A stretch of 48,445 nucleotides of DNA. Origin: Acholeplasmataceae bacterium. GTDB lineage: Bacteria > Bacillota_I > Bacilli_A > ML615J-28 > CAG-698. Within the stretch, counting starts at the first letter, position 1. The number at the start of each line of letters is the position of its first letter. The notes beneath the pieces are model-generated. The model searched no databases. It saw only the letters and a list, made by a program, of their open reading frames with translations, and was not told the origin of the DNA. The DNA is taken from NCBI GenBank assembly GCA_012718985.1, contig JAAYBG010000017.1, positions 1 through 48,445 of the forward strand. The letters are read 5' to 3'. This document shows, piece by piece, positions 17,578 to 27,008 of the stretch. Position numbers and translations under genes: made by a program.

Positions 17578-18188
17578 TTGTTTATTGTGATGTATTTCCC
17601 ATTAATATCAATCATTTTTAGATCTTTTAATTCAATTAAAGCACGAGAAAGAGAAGGTCGAGGAATATTTAGATATTCCGCTAAACGTTCTTTATTTTTT
17701 ATATACACAACATTGGTTTTACTCTTCTTTACAAGTGTTTCAAAGTAAAACATGATCGATTCTTTAATTGATTTTTGAGATAAAATTTTGATGCGTTCTT
17801 GAATCTTTAAAACAGAGTTTGCTGTAATATTTAAAAAATTAGCAAGAATTTGTTGATCTTTTGAGAATAATTTTAAAAGATTATGGCGTTTAATTATGAT
17901 AATAGTTGAATTTGTTAAACTTACTACATTACCAAGATAGACAGGCCGATTAGAAAAAACTAAAAAATGACCAAATAAATCATCTTTTTCTATATGAGCA
18001 ATAGAATATTGATTTTCATAATAAGTGTAGGTATAGATGGAAATAGAACCTTGAATCACCAGCGAAACTTCATGACATGCTTCACCCTCATCATGGATGA
18101 TTTCATCTTTTTTAAATGACTTAATAGTAATATAGGGATCGCAATCAATTACGTGTCCTTGTAGTAATGGATGTGTGTAAATGTTCAT
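17574..18188 (-). CDS. Crp/Fnr family transcriptional regulator
   Basis: Cyclic nucleotide-binding-like N-terminus (DEIIHDEGEACHEVSLVIQGSISIYTY) and HTH NKERLAEYLNIPRPSLSRALIELK. Confidence 0.87.
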   Translation of the reverse strand: MNIYTHPLLQGHVIDCDPYITIKSFKKDEIIHDEGEACHEVSLVIQGSISIYTYTYYENQYSIAHIEKDDLFGHFLVFSNRPVYLGNVVSLTNSTIIIIKRHNLLKLFSKDQQILANFLNITANSVLKIQERIKILSQKSIKESIMFYFETLVKKSKTNVVYIKNKERLAEYLNIPRPSLSRALIELKDLKMIDINGKYITINK

Positions 18189-18201
18189 AAGACGCCTTTC
18201 T

Positions 18202-18215
18202 GTAACATATGTTAC
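18202..18215. promoter_or_regulatory. Perfect 14-bp palindrome, putative Crp/Fnr operator
   Basis: GTAACATATGTTAC in the divergent intergenic region next to the Crp/Fnr gene. Confidence 0.75.
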
Positions 18216-18275
18216 GAAAATAATTATAATATAATAGTATAATTAAGTCAATAAAGATAAGAAAGAATGGTGTAA

Positions 18276-19229
18276 ATGATGAGAAAAGTTTTATTATTAT
18301 TATTAGTTATTTTGAGTAGTGTTTTTTTAGGAGGTTGTAGTGCTAAAATCAGCAATGAAATAAAAGTTATTTTGCCGAGTGGAACGCCTTTAATTGCGGT
18401 TGGAGGGTTACTAGAAGAAGAGAATGTCGACTATACAGTGGTTAGTGGAGCAGATTTATTAACAACAGCAATGATTTCAAAATCGCATGATATTGTAATT
18501 GCACCATTAACACTAGGAATGAAGCTTTTTATGAATGAGTCTTCATCTTATAAAGTCTATGCGATAATTACCTTTGGAAATACCTATCTTGTTAGTAGAA
18601 AAACAACAGCTTTGAATAGTATGGCAGATGTTAATCAACAAGACATTATGGCGTTTGGCCAAAATAACACTCCTGATATTATTCTAAAAGCGGCGTTAGA
18701 GGATAACAAATATCAAGCAAATATTACCTATCAAGCAGGAGTTAATGATATCGTTCCGTTCTTTGTTTGTGGGGATGGTAATTGTGAGAAAGCGCCTAAA
18801 TATATTTTATCAGCAGAGCCAACGATTACAACATTAGAATTAAAATACGGATTAGAACTCAATATTCTTAATTTGCAAGATGTTATGGGAGAAGATCATG
18901 AAAAGATTCCTCAAGCGGCGCTATTTATCAATCCTGACTCTCCTTATTTAAAAGATATTGAGATATTCATGAAAAAATTGGAAAAGAACATCAATGAAAT
19001 GAATAATAAGACTAATGCTTATGTAGATAAAATTATTGGCTTCCATGATTTTTTCCAAAAAACAGGTGCTGATGTATTAAAAAGAAGTATACCAAGAAGC
19101 AATATAAATTTCTTGTTTGCGGAAGAGAATAAAGAAATTGTTGTAGCTTATTGTAATTTGTTGAATAAATATAACAATAAGATTCTAGGAGGCAGCGTTG
19201 TGGATGAAGAAATTTATTACAAAAATTAA
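18276..19229 (+). CDS. ABC transporter substrate-binding lipoprotein (NMT1/SsuA-like)
   Basis: Lipobox FLGGC; periplasmic-binding-like fold; overlaps a permease gene. Confidence 0.82.
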   Translation: MMRKVLLLLLVILSSVFLGGCSAKISNEIKVILPSGTPLIAVGGLLEEENVDYTVVSGADLLTTAMISKSHDIVIAPLTLGMKLFMNESSSYKVYAIITFGNTYLVSRKTTALNSMADVNQQDIMAFGQNNTPDIILKAALEDNKYQANITYQAGVNDIVPFFVCGDGNCEKAPKYILSAEPTITTLELKYGLELNILNLQDVMGEDHEKIPQAALFINPDSPYLKDIEIFMKKLEKNINEMNNKTNAYVDKIIGFHDFFQKTGADVLKRSIPRSNINFLFAEENKEIVVAYCNLLNKYNNKILGGSVVDEEIYYKN

Positions 19230-19944
19230 TTTTTGGTTGTTTGGAGGAATCTTATTTATCCTATTAGTCTGGTTTTTTGCCTCAAGAATAGTCGATAATT
19301 CAATTGTGATTCCGAAAATATCAGAGGTTTTACAAGCCTTAGGATCATTATTACAGACGAAACAGACCTATGTTGTTATTTTTAATACGATTTCTAGATT
19401 GATTCTGACTATAAGCATTTCATTTGTTCTCGCACTATTTTGTAGTATTCTTGCCGGGTCAATTACAAGAGTAAAAGATTTTTTAAAACCAATTATGACT
19501 CTGATGAGAACAACTCCAGTAGCAGCCGTTATTATCATTTTACTAATGATATTTGGAAATATCAAAAGCCCTTATATCATTACTAGTCTGGTAATTTTAC
19601 CAATTATGTATGAAGGAATTTTAGTAAGTTTTGAAAATATTGATCAAGGTATTATTGATGAAGTGAAAATGTTGAGCAATCTAAATTTTAGAGTGGCAAA
19701 AGAGGTTTATTTACCTATCGTTACTCCTCAAATTTTAAGCACATTAGTAGCGACAATTGGATTAGGATTAAAAGTAATGGTTATGTCAGAATTTATTGCG
19801 CAACCTAATAATACAATAGGATATGTTATGCTTCAGGAAAAAAATTTTTTAGAAATGGATTATGTTTTTGCGTGGACAATTGTCTTAGTCGTGTTTGTTT
19901 TACTTGTTGAGGAATTGCTTAAAATCATAAAAACAAAGTTATAA
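19198..19944 (+). CDS. ABC transporter permease (BPD_transp_1, SsuC/TauC-like)
   Basis: Multiple TM segments; EVKMLSNLNFRVAKEVYLPIVTPQILS EAA-loop motif; ATG alternative at 19204. Confidence 0.88.
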   Translation: MWMKKFITKINFWLFGGILFILLVWFFASRIVDNSIVIPKISEVLQALGSLLQTKQTYVVIFNTISRLILTISISFVLALFCSILAGSITRVKDFLKPIMTLMRTTPVAAVIIILLMIFGNIKSPYIITSLVILPIMYEGILVSFENIDQGIIDEVKMLSNLNFRVAKEVYLPIVTPQILSTLVATIGLGLKVMVMSEFIAQPNNTIGYVMLQEKNFLEMDYVFAWTIVLVVFVLLVEELLKIIKTKL

Positions 19945-19946
19945 TA

Positions 19947-19977
19947 GGTTAGATGTGAAAAACATCTAACTTTTTTA
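19947..19977 (+). terminator. Rho-independent terminator
   Basis: GTTAGATGT-gaaaa-ACATCTAAC-TTTTTT. Confidence 0.85.
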
Positions 19978-20083
19978 AGATAGGATTAAGTTAAGAAGAG
20001 TAGAATGTTGGAATAGAAAAAGGATATCCTTGTTTTTTTGTTCCGTAAATGGTAAAATAATCTATAGATTAGGAGAATTTCAT

Positions 20084-21889
20084 ATGAGAATATCCAAAAC
20101 ACAATTTAAAAAATATACCAAATGCCATCGATATTATCCGCTAGATCAAATTAATCTAAAAAAATTAGAAAGCAATATTGAAGGATATGATGAAGAGGAT
20201 ATTATTGATATTCTAAGTTCTATGTTTGATGTTGAAACGGGAGAAGAACTATTAGAGATTGATGAAAAGACAGAAGCTTTGTTAGATTTTTATAAAGATG
20301 TTGAGAAGGAAGCGTTGAAGCAAGCAACCAAAACATTTGGTGTGCCATTTACCTATGTAGAATCAACCAAACAGCAAAAGCAATTTTCTTTTACAGATGA
20401 AAAGGGTCATGAATATTATAGTTATTTGGATGGCTATGCTGAAACTGAAGAAGAGGCAATTGTTATAGAAGTTAAAGCAACAACAACAGCAAAGTTTAGA
20501 GAACTAGGCAATACAGAAAAAAAAGTATTTACCAGTTTGTTTATTGACCAAGAAGGAATATTAAAAACTAGGAGTGATTTTTCAAAAAGCGGGAAATTAC
20601 AAGCTACTTATCAAAAATTGTTCAATCGTTATCATGATATTGGTAAGTATGTTTTCGATCTCGCTGTTGAAAGATATATTATTGAGCATAGTGCAAATTA
20701 TAACAAAAGCAAAAAGCATAAATATTATTTGGCCATTTTGAATAATCAGTATATTTTTGATGGCGAATATATCAACAATGAACCGAATTATCGTCAAATC
20801 AACGGGCAAAATTTAATTTGTTTTGTTGACTTAACCGAAATAACAGAACAATATTTACCAAAAATTGAAAAAAATAAAGAGGAGCTTGTTGATTATATTG
20901 AAAAGAACCAACTAGAACCACTTGAAATATATCCTGGCTGTGAAATGACAAAATCAAATAAGTGTTATTATTTTCCGGTGTGTTGGAAAAAACTAAAAGA
21001 AAAAGGCTCTATTTTAGAAATCCTAGAAAAAAGCAAAAAATTTGTTGATGATGATGAAAATAAATATTCTCTTGAAAAAATGATTGAAAAGGGGTATTAT
21101 AGTCTAGGCGATGTTCCTTATGAGTGGTTAAGAGATGATAATAGGCGAATACAACGAGATTGTTTTGACCACCAAAAGGAATACTTCGATAAACAAAAAA
21201 CTTGTCTAGGAATAGATGAAATAAAATACCCTATTTATCATTTAGATTTTGAAGGATTTCCAGCTCCATTACCGAGATTCCGTGGAGAAAAACCATATAT
21301 GCAGTCTTTATTTCAGTTTTCTTTACACATAGAAAGAAAACCTGGCGTATGTGACTTTTCAAAAGATTGTTACTCATTTCTTGCAAAAGATTTCAGTGAT
21401 TGTCGTGAAAAATTAATTAAAGAAATGATAAGGCTAATCGACCTAGGGAATGGTGGTTGCGTACTAGTCTATAATAAAACATATGAGCGCACACGGATTA
21501 AGGAATTAAGTGAAATCTTTCCTGAATATAGTGAAGAACTAGAGAAGATAAACTATCATGTTTTTGATTTGTTAGATATCGTAAAGGGAAATAGAAAATT
21601 ATATCAAAGTCTAGGTTTTACTGAAGCAGAGAGTAAGAGAGTAAATTATTATAACAATGGTCTTCAAGGAAGTTATTCAATAAAAAAAGTGTTGCCGTTG
21701 TTTTCTAATTTATCCTACAAAGATTTAACTATTACTAATGGTAATCAAGCAATTATAGCATACTCACAATTCAAGTATCTGGATGAAGAAAAAATCGAAG
21801 AAAAAAGAAAAGAATTGATAGCATATTGTACTCAAGATACTTGGTCAATGGTTGTCGTTTTACAGGGAATAAGAGAAAAATGTAATTAG
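20084..21889 (+). CDS. DUF2779 domain-containing protein
   Basis: MRISKTQFKKYTKCHRYYPL, YHLDFEGFPAPLPRFRG, CVLVYNKTYERTRIKEL, exonuclease-like C-terminus; ATG 20084 with RBS aggag. Confidence 0.85.
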   Translation: MRISKTQFKKYTKCHRYYPLDQINLKKLESNIEGYDEEDIIDILSSMFDVETGEELLEIDEKTEALLDFYKDVEKEALKQATKTFGVPFTYVESTKQQKQFSFTDEKGHEYYSYLDGYAETEEEAIVIEVKATTTAKFRELGNTEKKVFTSLFIDQEGILKTRSDFSKSGKLQATYQKLFNRYHDIGKYVFDLAVERYIIEHSANYNKSKKHKYYLAILNNQYIFDGEYINNEPNYRQINGQNLICFVDLTEITEQYLPKIEKNKEELVDYIEKNQLEPLEIYPGCEMTKSNKCYYFPVCWKKLKEKGSILEILEKSKKFVDDDENKYSLEKMIEKGYYSLGDVPYEWLRDDNRRIQRDCFDHQKEYFDKQKTCLGIDEIKYPIYHLDFEGFPAPLPRFRGEKPYMQSLFQFSLHIERKPGVCDFSKDCYSFLAKDFSDCREKLIKEMIRLIDLGNGGCVLVYNKTYERTRIKELSEIFPEYSEELEKINYHVFDLLDIVKGNRKLYQSLGFTEAESKRVNYYNNGLQGSYSIKKVLPLFSNLSYKDLTITNGNQAIIAYSQFKYLDEEKIEEKRKELIAYCTQDTWSMVVVLQGIREKCN

Positions 21890-21924
21890 ATTAAAATAAT
21901 TACATATTCTAAACAAGGAGAAGA

Positions 21925-24483
21925 ATGATGAAAAAAACATTACTACTGATAGCTTTAATTATGGGAATATCTTGTATTTTTGGGTGTGATGGTTGTAAGA
22001 AAGTACCAGAAGTTGAAGATGACCCTAAGCAAATACTTGTTGAAGGGAAGGAAACATACCTTACTGTTAAACAAGGTGAATATTCTTATGATATTACTGT
22101 TGATGAAATGTACTTAAATTTAAGAAACGAAATTGGTTTTAGTACTGTTGTTAATTGGGCAGATAAAACCATTGTGCAAAATTTCAGCAAACGCGATTTA
22201 TATAAGAAGATGTCAAAAGCACAAAATGAATATTTAGAAATTGACGACACTCCATATTGGAATTTTGTTACTGATGAAGAAATTATTGAAGACATGACTA
22301 AGGATTATTTTGGTGGTAATACTTCTGGTTATACTCAGGAACAAATAATGGAAATACTTCAAAAAGATTACCTTGAGGAAGTGTATGCCCATGGCTTTAG
22401 AAAATTTGATGATTTAAAAGAATTTTACCATTTAAAACTTGCGAAAAGCCGTTGTGTAGCAGATTACTATCAAATTTTACGAGAAGCTGATCCTTATACT
22501 GAAGGAGAAAAGAAGACATTTTATAATGAAAAATACCTAACAAATTTCTGGGGAATCATTATTCCTTTCAATAGTTATCTTGAGATTGAAAACACATTGA
22601 GGGAATTGGGTTACAGCATTCATTCGAAAGATGTGGATAATCCCGCAGACTATAATAAATGGATAAACATCAAAACAGGTAATGAAGCAACAACAGCAGA
22701 AATTATTCAAACGATGATAACCTTGTATAATGAAACAATGGTTAAAAAATTAAATGCTCAAACAGCAGCGAAAATAACTGAAGGGACAGATTACACCCTT
22801 ATAAATGGTGAATACACCTTTATAACAGAGAATAAAAATAGTATTTTATATCATTTAGGTAACAATATCAGAACCTCTAATAATGATTTATATACATTCA
22901 TGAAAAGTTTATCAACGCTTGTTGAAAATGATGCAGTTAATGCAAATTGGTACACGCCAAAAATTCAAGTTTTAGGAGAAATAAATTATTTAATTTTAAA
23001 CATTAAAAAAGAAGAACCTAAGACTTATGAAGAAGTTAGCAATATCATTATTTCTGAAATGATGAAAAACGATTTAACTGAAGATGAAGTAAATGAATTA
23101 ATGGCACACATCCGTTGGTTAAATAATTTGGTAATCTACGATGGTAATGTCAGATATGAATACAATAACATATTTGAAAAGAAAGTTACTGAGGTATCGA
23201 CTGGTCATGAAATCTATGTAGCAGTAATGGATATCATTGATAAGCAAAATGGTTCATCTTCAGTAGGCATGTATACAAAAGAACAAATGTTTTTAGATAT
23301 GGATTATACATATGGTCCTTATGTTACTATTGAATTGATTAATTATCATAATTTTTTGTTTGATTCAAAATATAATAATGTTTACGATTTGCGTAGTGAT
23401 GTCAAGAATGAGGCTGAACGTATCTTAGATGAAAATGCTTGGGAATTAGTAGTTAATGATGTTGTGATAGAAAAAGGAACCTTTCTTCGAGGAGACTATA
23501 CGATGTACGGTTATTCATCAGGATATGGCTGGGAAAATTTCATAGGGGAAGTGTATGGAGTTAGAACAGATAAAGAGTTGGCGTTATTGTATTTACGTCG
23601 CGATTTGATGAATACTTATATTAATAGTATTAGCGATGTAACAGGTCTTGCTGAGGATTCAAGTCTTTGGAAATATTTTAATAACAAAATGCAGGAAATC
23701 GCAAATCAATATTTTAAGGTAACTGCGTGGGGAATGATTGTTACTTACCACGGAGCTGATGGAAATGGAACACATCCAGATACATGGACAGCAGAGCAAA
23801 AAGCATTAGCACAAGAATTTTACAAAGAACTAATGCAATTTATTGAAATTGATGTTGCTAATTACAAAGAAAACATTGATTCATTAATTTATGCATATAG
23901 TATCGCTCCATATTTGCTTGGTGAAAATCAAAACCCAGGAAACTCTACTTTCATGGGTATCAATATGTCAAAGTACAAAACAGCAGGATTAAAACTTTAC
24001 AGTATAGACTTGGGCGATTTTACTGTTGGAACTCATGGTGTTGAAATCGATAAAGCAGCGAAAGAAATTTGGGATGTTGATCCAACTTCAGAAGAGCCAA
24101 CATTATACGGAGCATCTGAAGCACCAAAATATATTGCAAATGATGACGGATATTATATTTATGTTAATATTAAGTGTCATGATTTACATAGAATTGGGGA
24201 AAATCAAGAGCGAATAATTCCTAATTTAAATGAGATTCAGCTATACTTATCAGATGAAGAAACAGAACTTTTATCTGATGAACAAAAACAAGTGATTACC
24301 TCTATATATATACCACTTTCAGCTGAACTAGGAACGGTGTATAATGTTGCAAGAATTCTTTATAAAGAACAATTAGATTATGAATTGACCTTTAGATATC
24401 AAACCTATGATTTAGCGACCTACCTTAAGGTTTTAGAAATCAGTATCGAACAAGCGGAGTCAAAATTGAATTATACGAAATAA
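21925..24483 (+). CDS. Large lipoprotein (852 aa), possibly foldase/peptidyl-prolyl isomerase-like
   Basis: Signal and lipobox GISCIFGC; no confident domain by eye; N-terminal region vaguely SurA/PrsA-like. Confidence 0.6.
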   Translation: MMKKTLLLIALIMGISCIFGCDGCKKVPEVEDDPKQILVEGKETYLTVKQGEYSYDITVDEMYLNLRNEIGFSTVVNWADKTIVQNFSKRDLYKKMSKAQNEYLEIDDTPYWNFVTDEEIIEDMTKDYFGGNTSGYTQEQIMEILQKDYLEEVYAHGFRKFDDLKEFYHLKLAKSRCVADYYQILREADPYTEGEKKTFYNEKYLTNFWGIIIPFNSYLEIENTLRELGYSIHSKDVDNPADYNKWINIKTGNEATTAEIIQTMITLYNETMVKKLNAQTAAKITEGTDYTLINGEYTFITENKNSILYHLGNNIRTSNNDLYTFMKSLSTLVENDAVNANWYTPKIQVLGEINYLILNIKKEEPKTYEEVSNIIISEMMKNDLTEDEVNELMAHIRWLNNLVIYDGNVRYEYNNIFEKKVTEVSTGHEIYVAVMDIIDKQNGSSSVGMYTKEQMFLDMDYTYGPYVTIELINYHNFLFDSKYNNVYDLRSDVKNEAERILDENAWELVVNDVVIEKGTFLRGDYTMYGYSSGYGWENFIGEVYGVRTDKELALLYLRRDLMNTYINSISDVTGLAEDSSLWKYFNNKMQEIANQYFKVTAWGMIVTYHGADGNGTHPDTWTAEQKALAQEFYKELMQFIEIDVANYKENIDSLIYAYSIAPYLLGENQNPGNSTFMGINMSKYKTAGLKLYSIDLGDFTVGTHGVEIDKAAKEIWDVDPTSEEPTLYGASEAPKYIANDDGYYIYVNIKCHDLHRIGENQERIIPNLNEIQLYLSDEETELLSDEQKQVITSIYIPLSAELGTVYNVARILYKEQLDYELTFRYQTYDLATYLKVLEISIEQAESKLNYTK

Positions 24484-24517
24484 AAAAAAGACCTCTAGAT
24501 TTTTCTAGAGGTTTTAT
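24483..24517. terminator. Bidirectional Rho-independent terminator
   Basis: AAAAAAGACCTCTAGA-tttt-TCTAGAGGTTTTATT. Confidence 0.85.
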
Positions 24518-25119
24518 TCTGTTAGCATATCAAATATATAATAGATTTCGTTTTCGTGTTCGATGAAATATTTTTCATCATAACCATTATTTTCTCCCCA
24601 TAATGTTAATTGCCGATAGGCACTATTATATTCTTTTGTATTTTGATTAATGACAATATCATATAAAGCAAAATATACATCAGATGATACATAGGTATCT
24701 TTTTGCTCTTCGGTTAAAGGAAACTTAGAAGTTATATCTGACTCTGTATTCTTTTCGCTAATAGCTTCATTATATAGTTCTTCATAATAATTTTCTCGTG
24801 TTAGACCTTTATTTTCTGGTTCAATGTTAGTTGGGGTCTTGTCGTTATCGAAATAGTTTTGTCCATTTCCTGAAAAATCTGCGTTTTCTGGTGCCTCCAT
24901 TTCGCCATCTTTTAAGTTGCTTGAAAACGAAAAGAAGATGCCTAAGGCGAAGATTATTGTAGCAAAGGTAGCAAAAAATGGTTTCCATTTAAAAGTGGGC
25001 TTAACAGTTTCAACAAGAGGAAATTTCCGTGAATAAGCTATAGGTTTGATTTTTTCTAATACATTAGGAATATCAAAATTTTCTGTTCTTACTTCTTGTT
25101 TGAATTTTTTTATTTTCAT
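24514..25119 (-). CDS. Putative membrane-anchored anti-sigma factor
   Basis: Single TM (FFATFATIIFALGIFFSF) about 50 aa from the N-terminus; immediately downstream of an ECF sigma gene. Confidence 0.65.
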   Translation of the reverse strand: MKIKKFKQEVRTENFDIPNVLEKIKPIAYSRKFPLVETVKPTFKWKPFFATFATIIFALGIFFSFSSNLKDGEMEAPENADFSGNGQNYFDNDKTPTNIEPENKGLTRENYYEELYNEAISEKNTESDITSKFPLTEEQKDTYVSSDVYFALYDIVINQNTKEYNSAYRQLTLWGENNGYDEKYFIEHENEIYYIFDMLTE

Positions 25120-25123
25120 AGGG

Positions 25124-25630
25124 TTACACCTCTTTTTTAATCTTAGAAAGGGCTTTTTTATACATATAAAAAACAGTGCTTAAGGGAATTTCAAGAATAT
25201 CTGCGATATCTTTAAATTTGAAATTCAAAACAATATGGTAGACAATAATATCTTTTTCAAGACCATCAAGAATCCCTAATGCTTTTTCTAACAGACTATT
25301 TTTTTCAACTGGGCTTTCAAAAAAAGCGATATTATCAATAGGATCAATTAATAGTTCTTTTTTGCGTTTGTTGTAAACATTAATTGCTTGGTTTCTGGCG
25401 ATTGTAGCAATCCAAGCGTGAAAGTTTGTTCCACGACGATAATATTCCAGCGAATTAATAACTTTTATATATGTATCTTGCATAATGTCTTCAATTAGAC
25501 TTTTATCCTTTATGATATTATATATTGATAAATACACCGTTTTTTGTGTTTCATAATAAATAACATCAAATGCATCTTCTTGTCCTGCGATGTATAAATC
25601 TATATAACTATCTAATTCACGAGCATTCAT
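25124..25630 (-). CDS. RNA polymerase sigma-70 family factor (ECF type)
   Basis: Region 2 KSLIEDIMQDTYIKVINSLEYYRRGTNFHAWIATIARNQAINVYNKRKKE; region 4 FKFKDIADILEIPLSTVFYMYKKALSKIK. Confidence 0.92.
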   Translation of the reverse strand: MNARELDSYIDLYIAGQEDAFDVIYYETQKTVYLSIYNIIKDKSLIEDIMQDTYIKVINSLEYYRRGTNFHAWIATIARNQAINVYNKRKKELLIDPIDNIAFFESPVEKNSLLEKALGILDGLEKDIIVYHIVLNFKFKDIADILEIPLSTVFYMYKKALSKIKKEV

Positions 25631-25665
25631 AAATTACCTTTCCGTTTGCTCACTTATAAAACAAA

Positions 25666-26724
25666 CTAATCGTTCTTTTTTTTAAGTTTTTTTGAAAAAA
25701 ATTTAGCGACTTCATAAAAACCTAAATCAGTTAAGTGTACTCCATCAACTGTTTCTTCATAGGCAAACTTTTTTAATAGTTTTTTTCCATCGATAAATTC
25801 AACATTTTGATACTTCTTACAAATGTTTTTTTGAATGGTTGCATTTAATTTCATCAATTTTTTCACCTCATCTTTGATAAGAGAATCAGGTCGAGGATAA
25901 TGAGAAATTACATATATCTTTACTTTCTTATTAGCTTGATTAACGGTATCAATAAACACTGGTAATCGTTTTTCCAAAAGATTACCTTGTTCGCAATTCG
26001 CTTCTGCTTCAATAATTAAATATTTCATTTCCTTGATTGTAGCAATTTCTTGTGCAATGCTTTGTTCTAGTTTTGCACTTCCGGAAAAACCAAGATTATA
26101 GACTTCATATTCGATATTTCTACCTAAAATGCTAGGATAACTCATTCCTGGTCGTGTAACGCAACCTCCTTGTGTTATGGACGTTCCATAACAAACGACA
26201 GCTTCGGGATAAAAAAATCCCCATTTTTTTAATTGAGCTTGGCTGTTAATTCCTACAGCGATGTCGATTAACTTGGTGTAAGTCGGTAAGTATAAACGAT
26301 AATAACGCATTTTTTTTGGTAGATGGTCAATCATGGTTATTTCATATTCAGCTTTATTAATCTTTGTTGTTGCTAGAAAAACGAAGTTCTTTCCATCCCA
26401 AAAATATAAATCGAGTCCACATTGACCACAAGCGCTCATATGAGACATATAAGCGGCAGAAGATAAACTAACGCAAAGAGAAATAGAGGGACTATCGGTC
26501 ATGAAGGATAAAAAAGCTCCTGAAGGATGGTAAGCAAGATGATTAACATTATCGCTGATATTCGCTTGCTCACGTAAGCGGCAAAAAGAATGGTTTTGAT
26601 CAAACCAATACAAGCCATGAACTTGGAAATCTTCTCGATAGTTATTGTACCATTTTACAGAAGAATCGTTTTTTTCGCCATCAATCATATTTTTGTCAAT
26701 TTTCTTTATGTCCATAATATTCAC
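25666..26724 (-). CDS. SGNH/GDSL hydrolase family protein
   Basis: VVCYGTSITQGGCVTRPGMSYPSIL (GxSxTxG), NLGFSGSAKLE, VDGVHLTDLGF (DxxH). Confidence 0.88.
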   Translation of the reverse strand: MNIMDIKKIDKNMIDGEKNDSSVKWYNNYREDFQVHGLYWFDQNHSFCRLREQANISDNVNHLAYHPSGAFLSFMTDSPSISLCVSLSSAAYMSHMSACGQCGLDLYFWDGKNFVFLATTKINKAEYEITMIDHLPKKMRYYRLYLPTYTKLIDIAVGINSQAQLKKWGFFYPEAVVCYGTSITQGGCVTRPGMSYPSILGRNIEYEVYNLGFSGSAKLEQSIAQEIATIKEMKYLIIEAEANCEQGNLLEKRLPVFIDTVNQANKKVKIYVISHYPRPDSLIKDEVKKLMKLNATIQKNICKKYQNVEFIDGKKLLKKFAYEETVDGVHLTDLGFYEVAKFFSKKLKKKND

Positions 26725-26791
26725 CAGATAAATTATACAATAAAAGAATGGTTTTTGCCATTATAAAATGTAAAATAATACATAATATGAC

Positions 26792-26820
26792 TTGCATTTT
26801 AAAAGTTTTTTTGTTATAAT
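26792..26820 (+). promoter_or_regulatory. Sigma-A-type promoter for a candidate small RNA
   Basis: TTGCAT - 17 nt - TATAAT. Confidence 0.75.
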
Positions 26821-26826
26821 GCAAAG

Positions 26827-26935
26827 GCAATTCGAAAGAATTGCACTTATCCCCTACATAAAGCGGTGAATAAATTTATTTATTCACAGCATCCCCTTCC
26901 TAAACCGAGCTTACTCAAGCTCGGTTTCCTAATTT
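26827..26935 (+). ncRNA. Candidate three-hairpin small RNA with terminator
   Basis: GCAATTC-GAAA-GAATTGC hairpin at predicted +1; GTGAATAAA-ttta-TTTATTCAC; AAACCGAGCTT-actc-AAGCTCGGTTT terminator; C-rich single strands ATCCCCTACA and ATCCCCTTCC. Confidence 0.6.
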
Positions 26936-27008
26936 AGAGAAAAATTTAAAAACATAAAAGTTTTGCCTTTTTCTAGGGTAAATGATACAATCATAGTGAG
27001 GTTTTTTT

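Noticed and set aside
15212-18276. Genomic island or prophage insertion
   Set aside because: Accessory-looking genes and a pseudogene are present, but no integrase, transposase, attachment repeats or phage genes were found.
20030-20083. N-terminal extension of the DUF2779 ORF
   Set aside because: RBS aggag and typical start MRISKTQF at 20084; the extension covers promoter-like sequence.
26827-26935. 6S, SRP, tmRNA or known riboswitch for the candidate sRNA
   Set aside because: None of the conserved motifs (SRP GGAAGCAGC-type loop, 6S open bubble, tmRNA tag ORF, riboswitch cores) were seen; left as an unassigned ncRNA.
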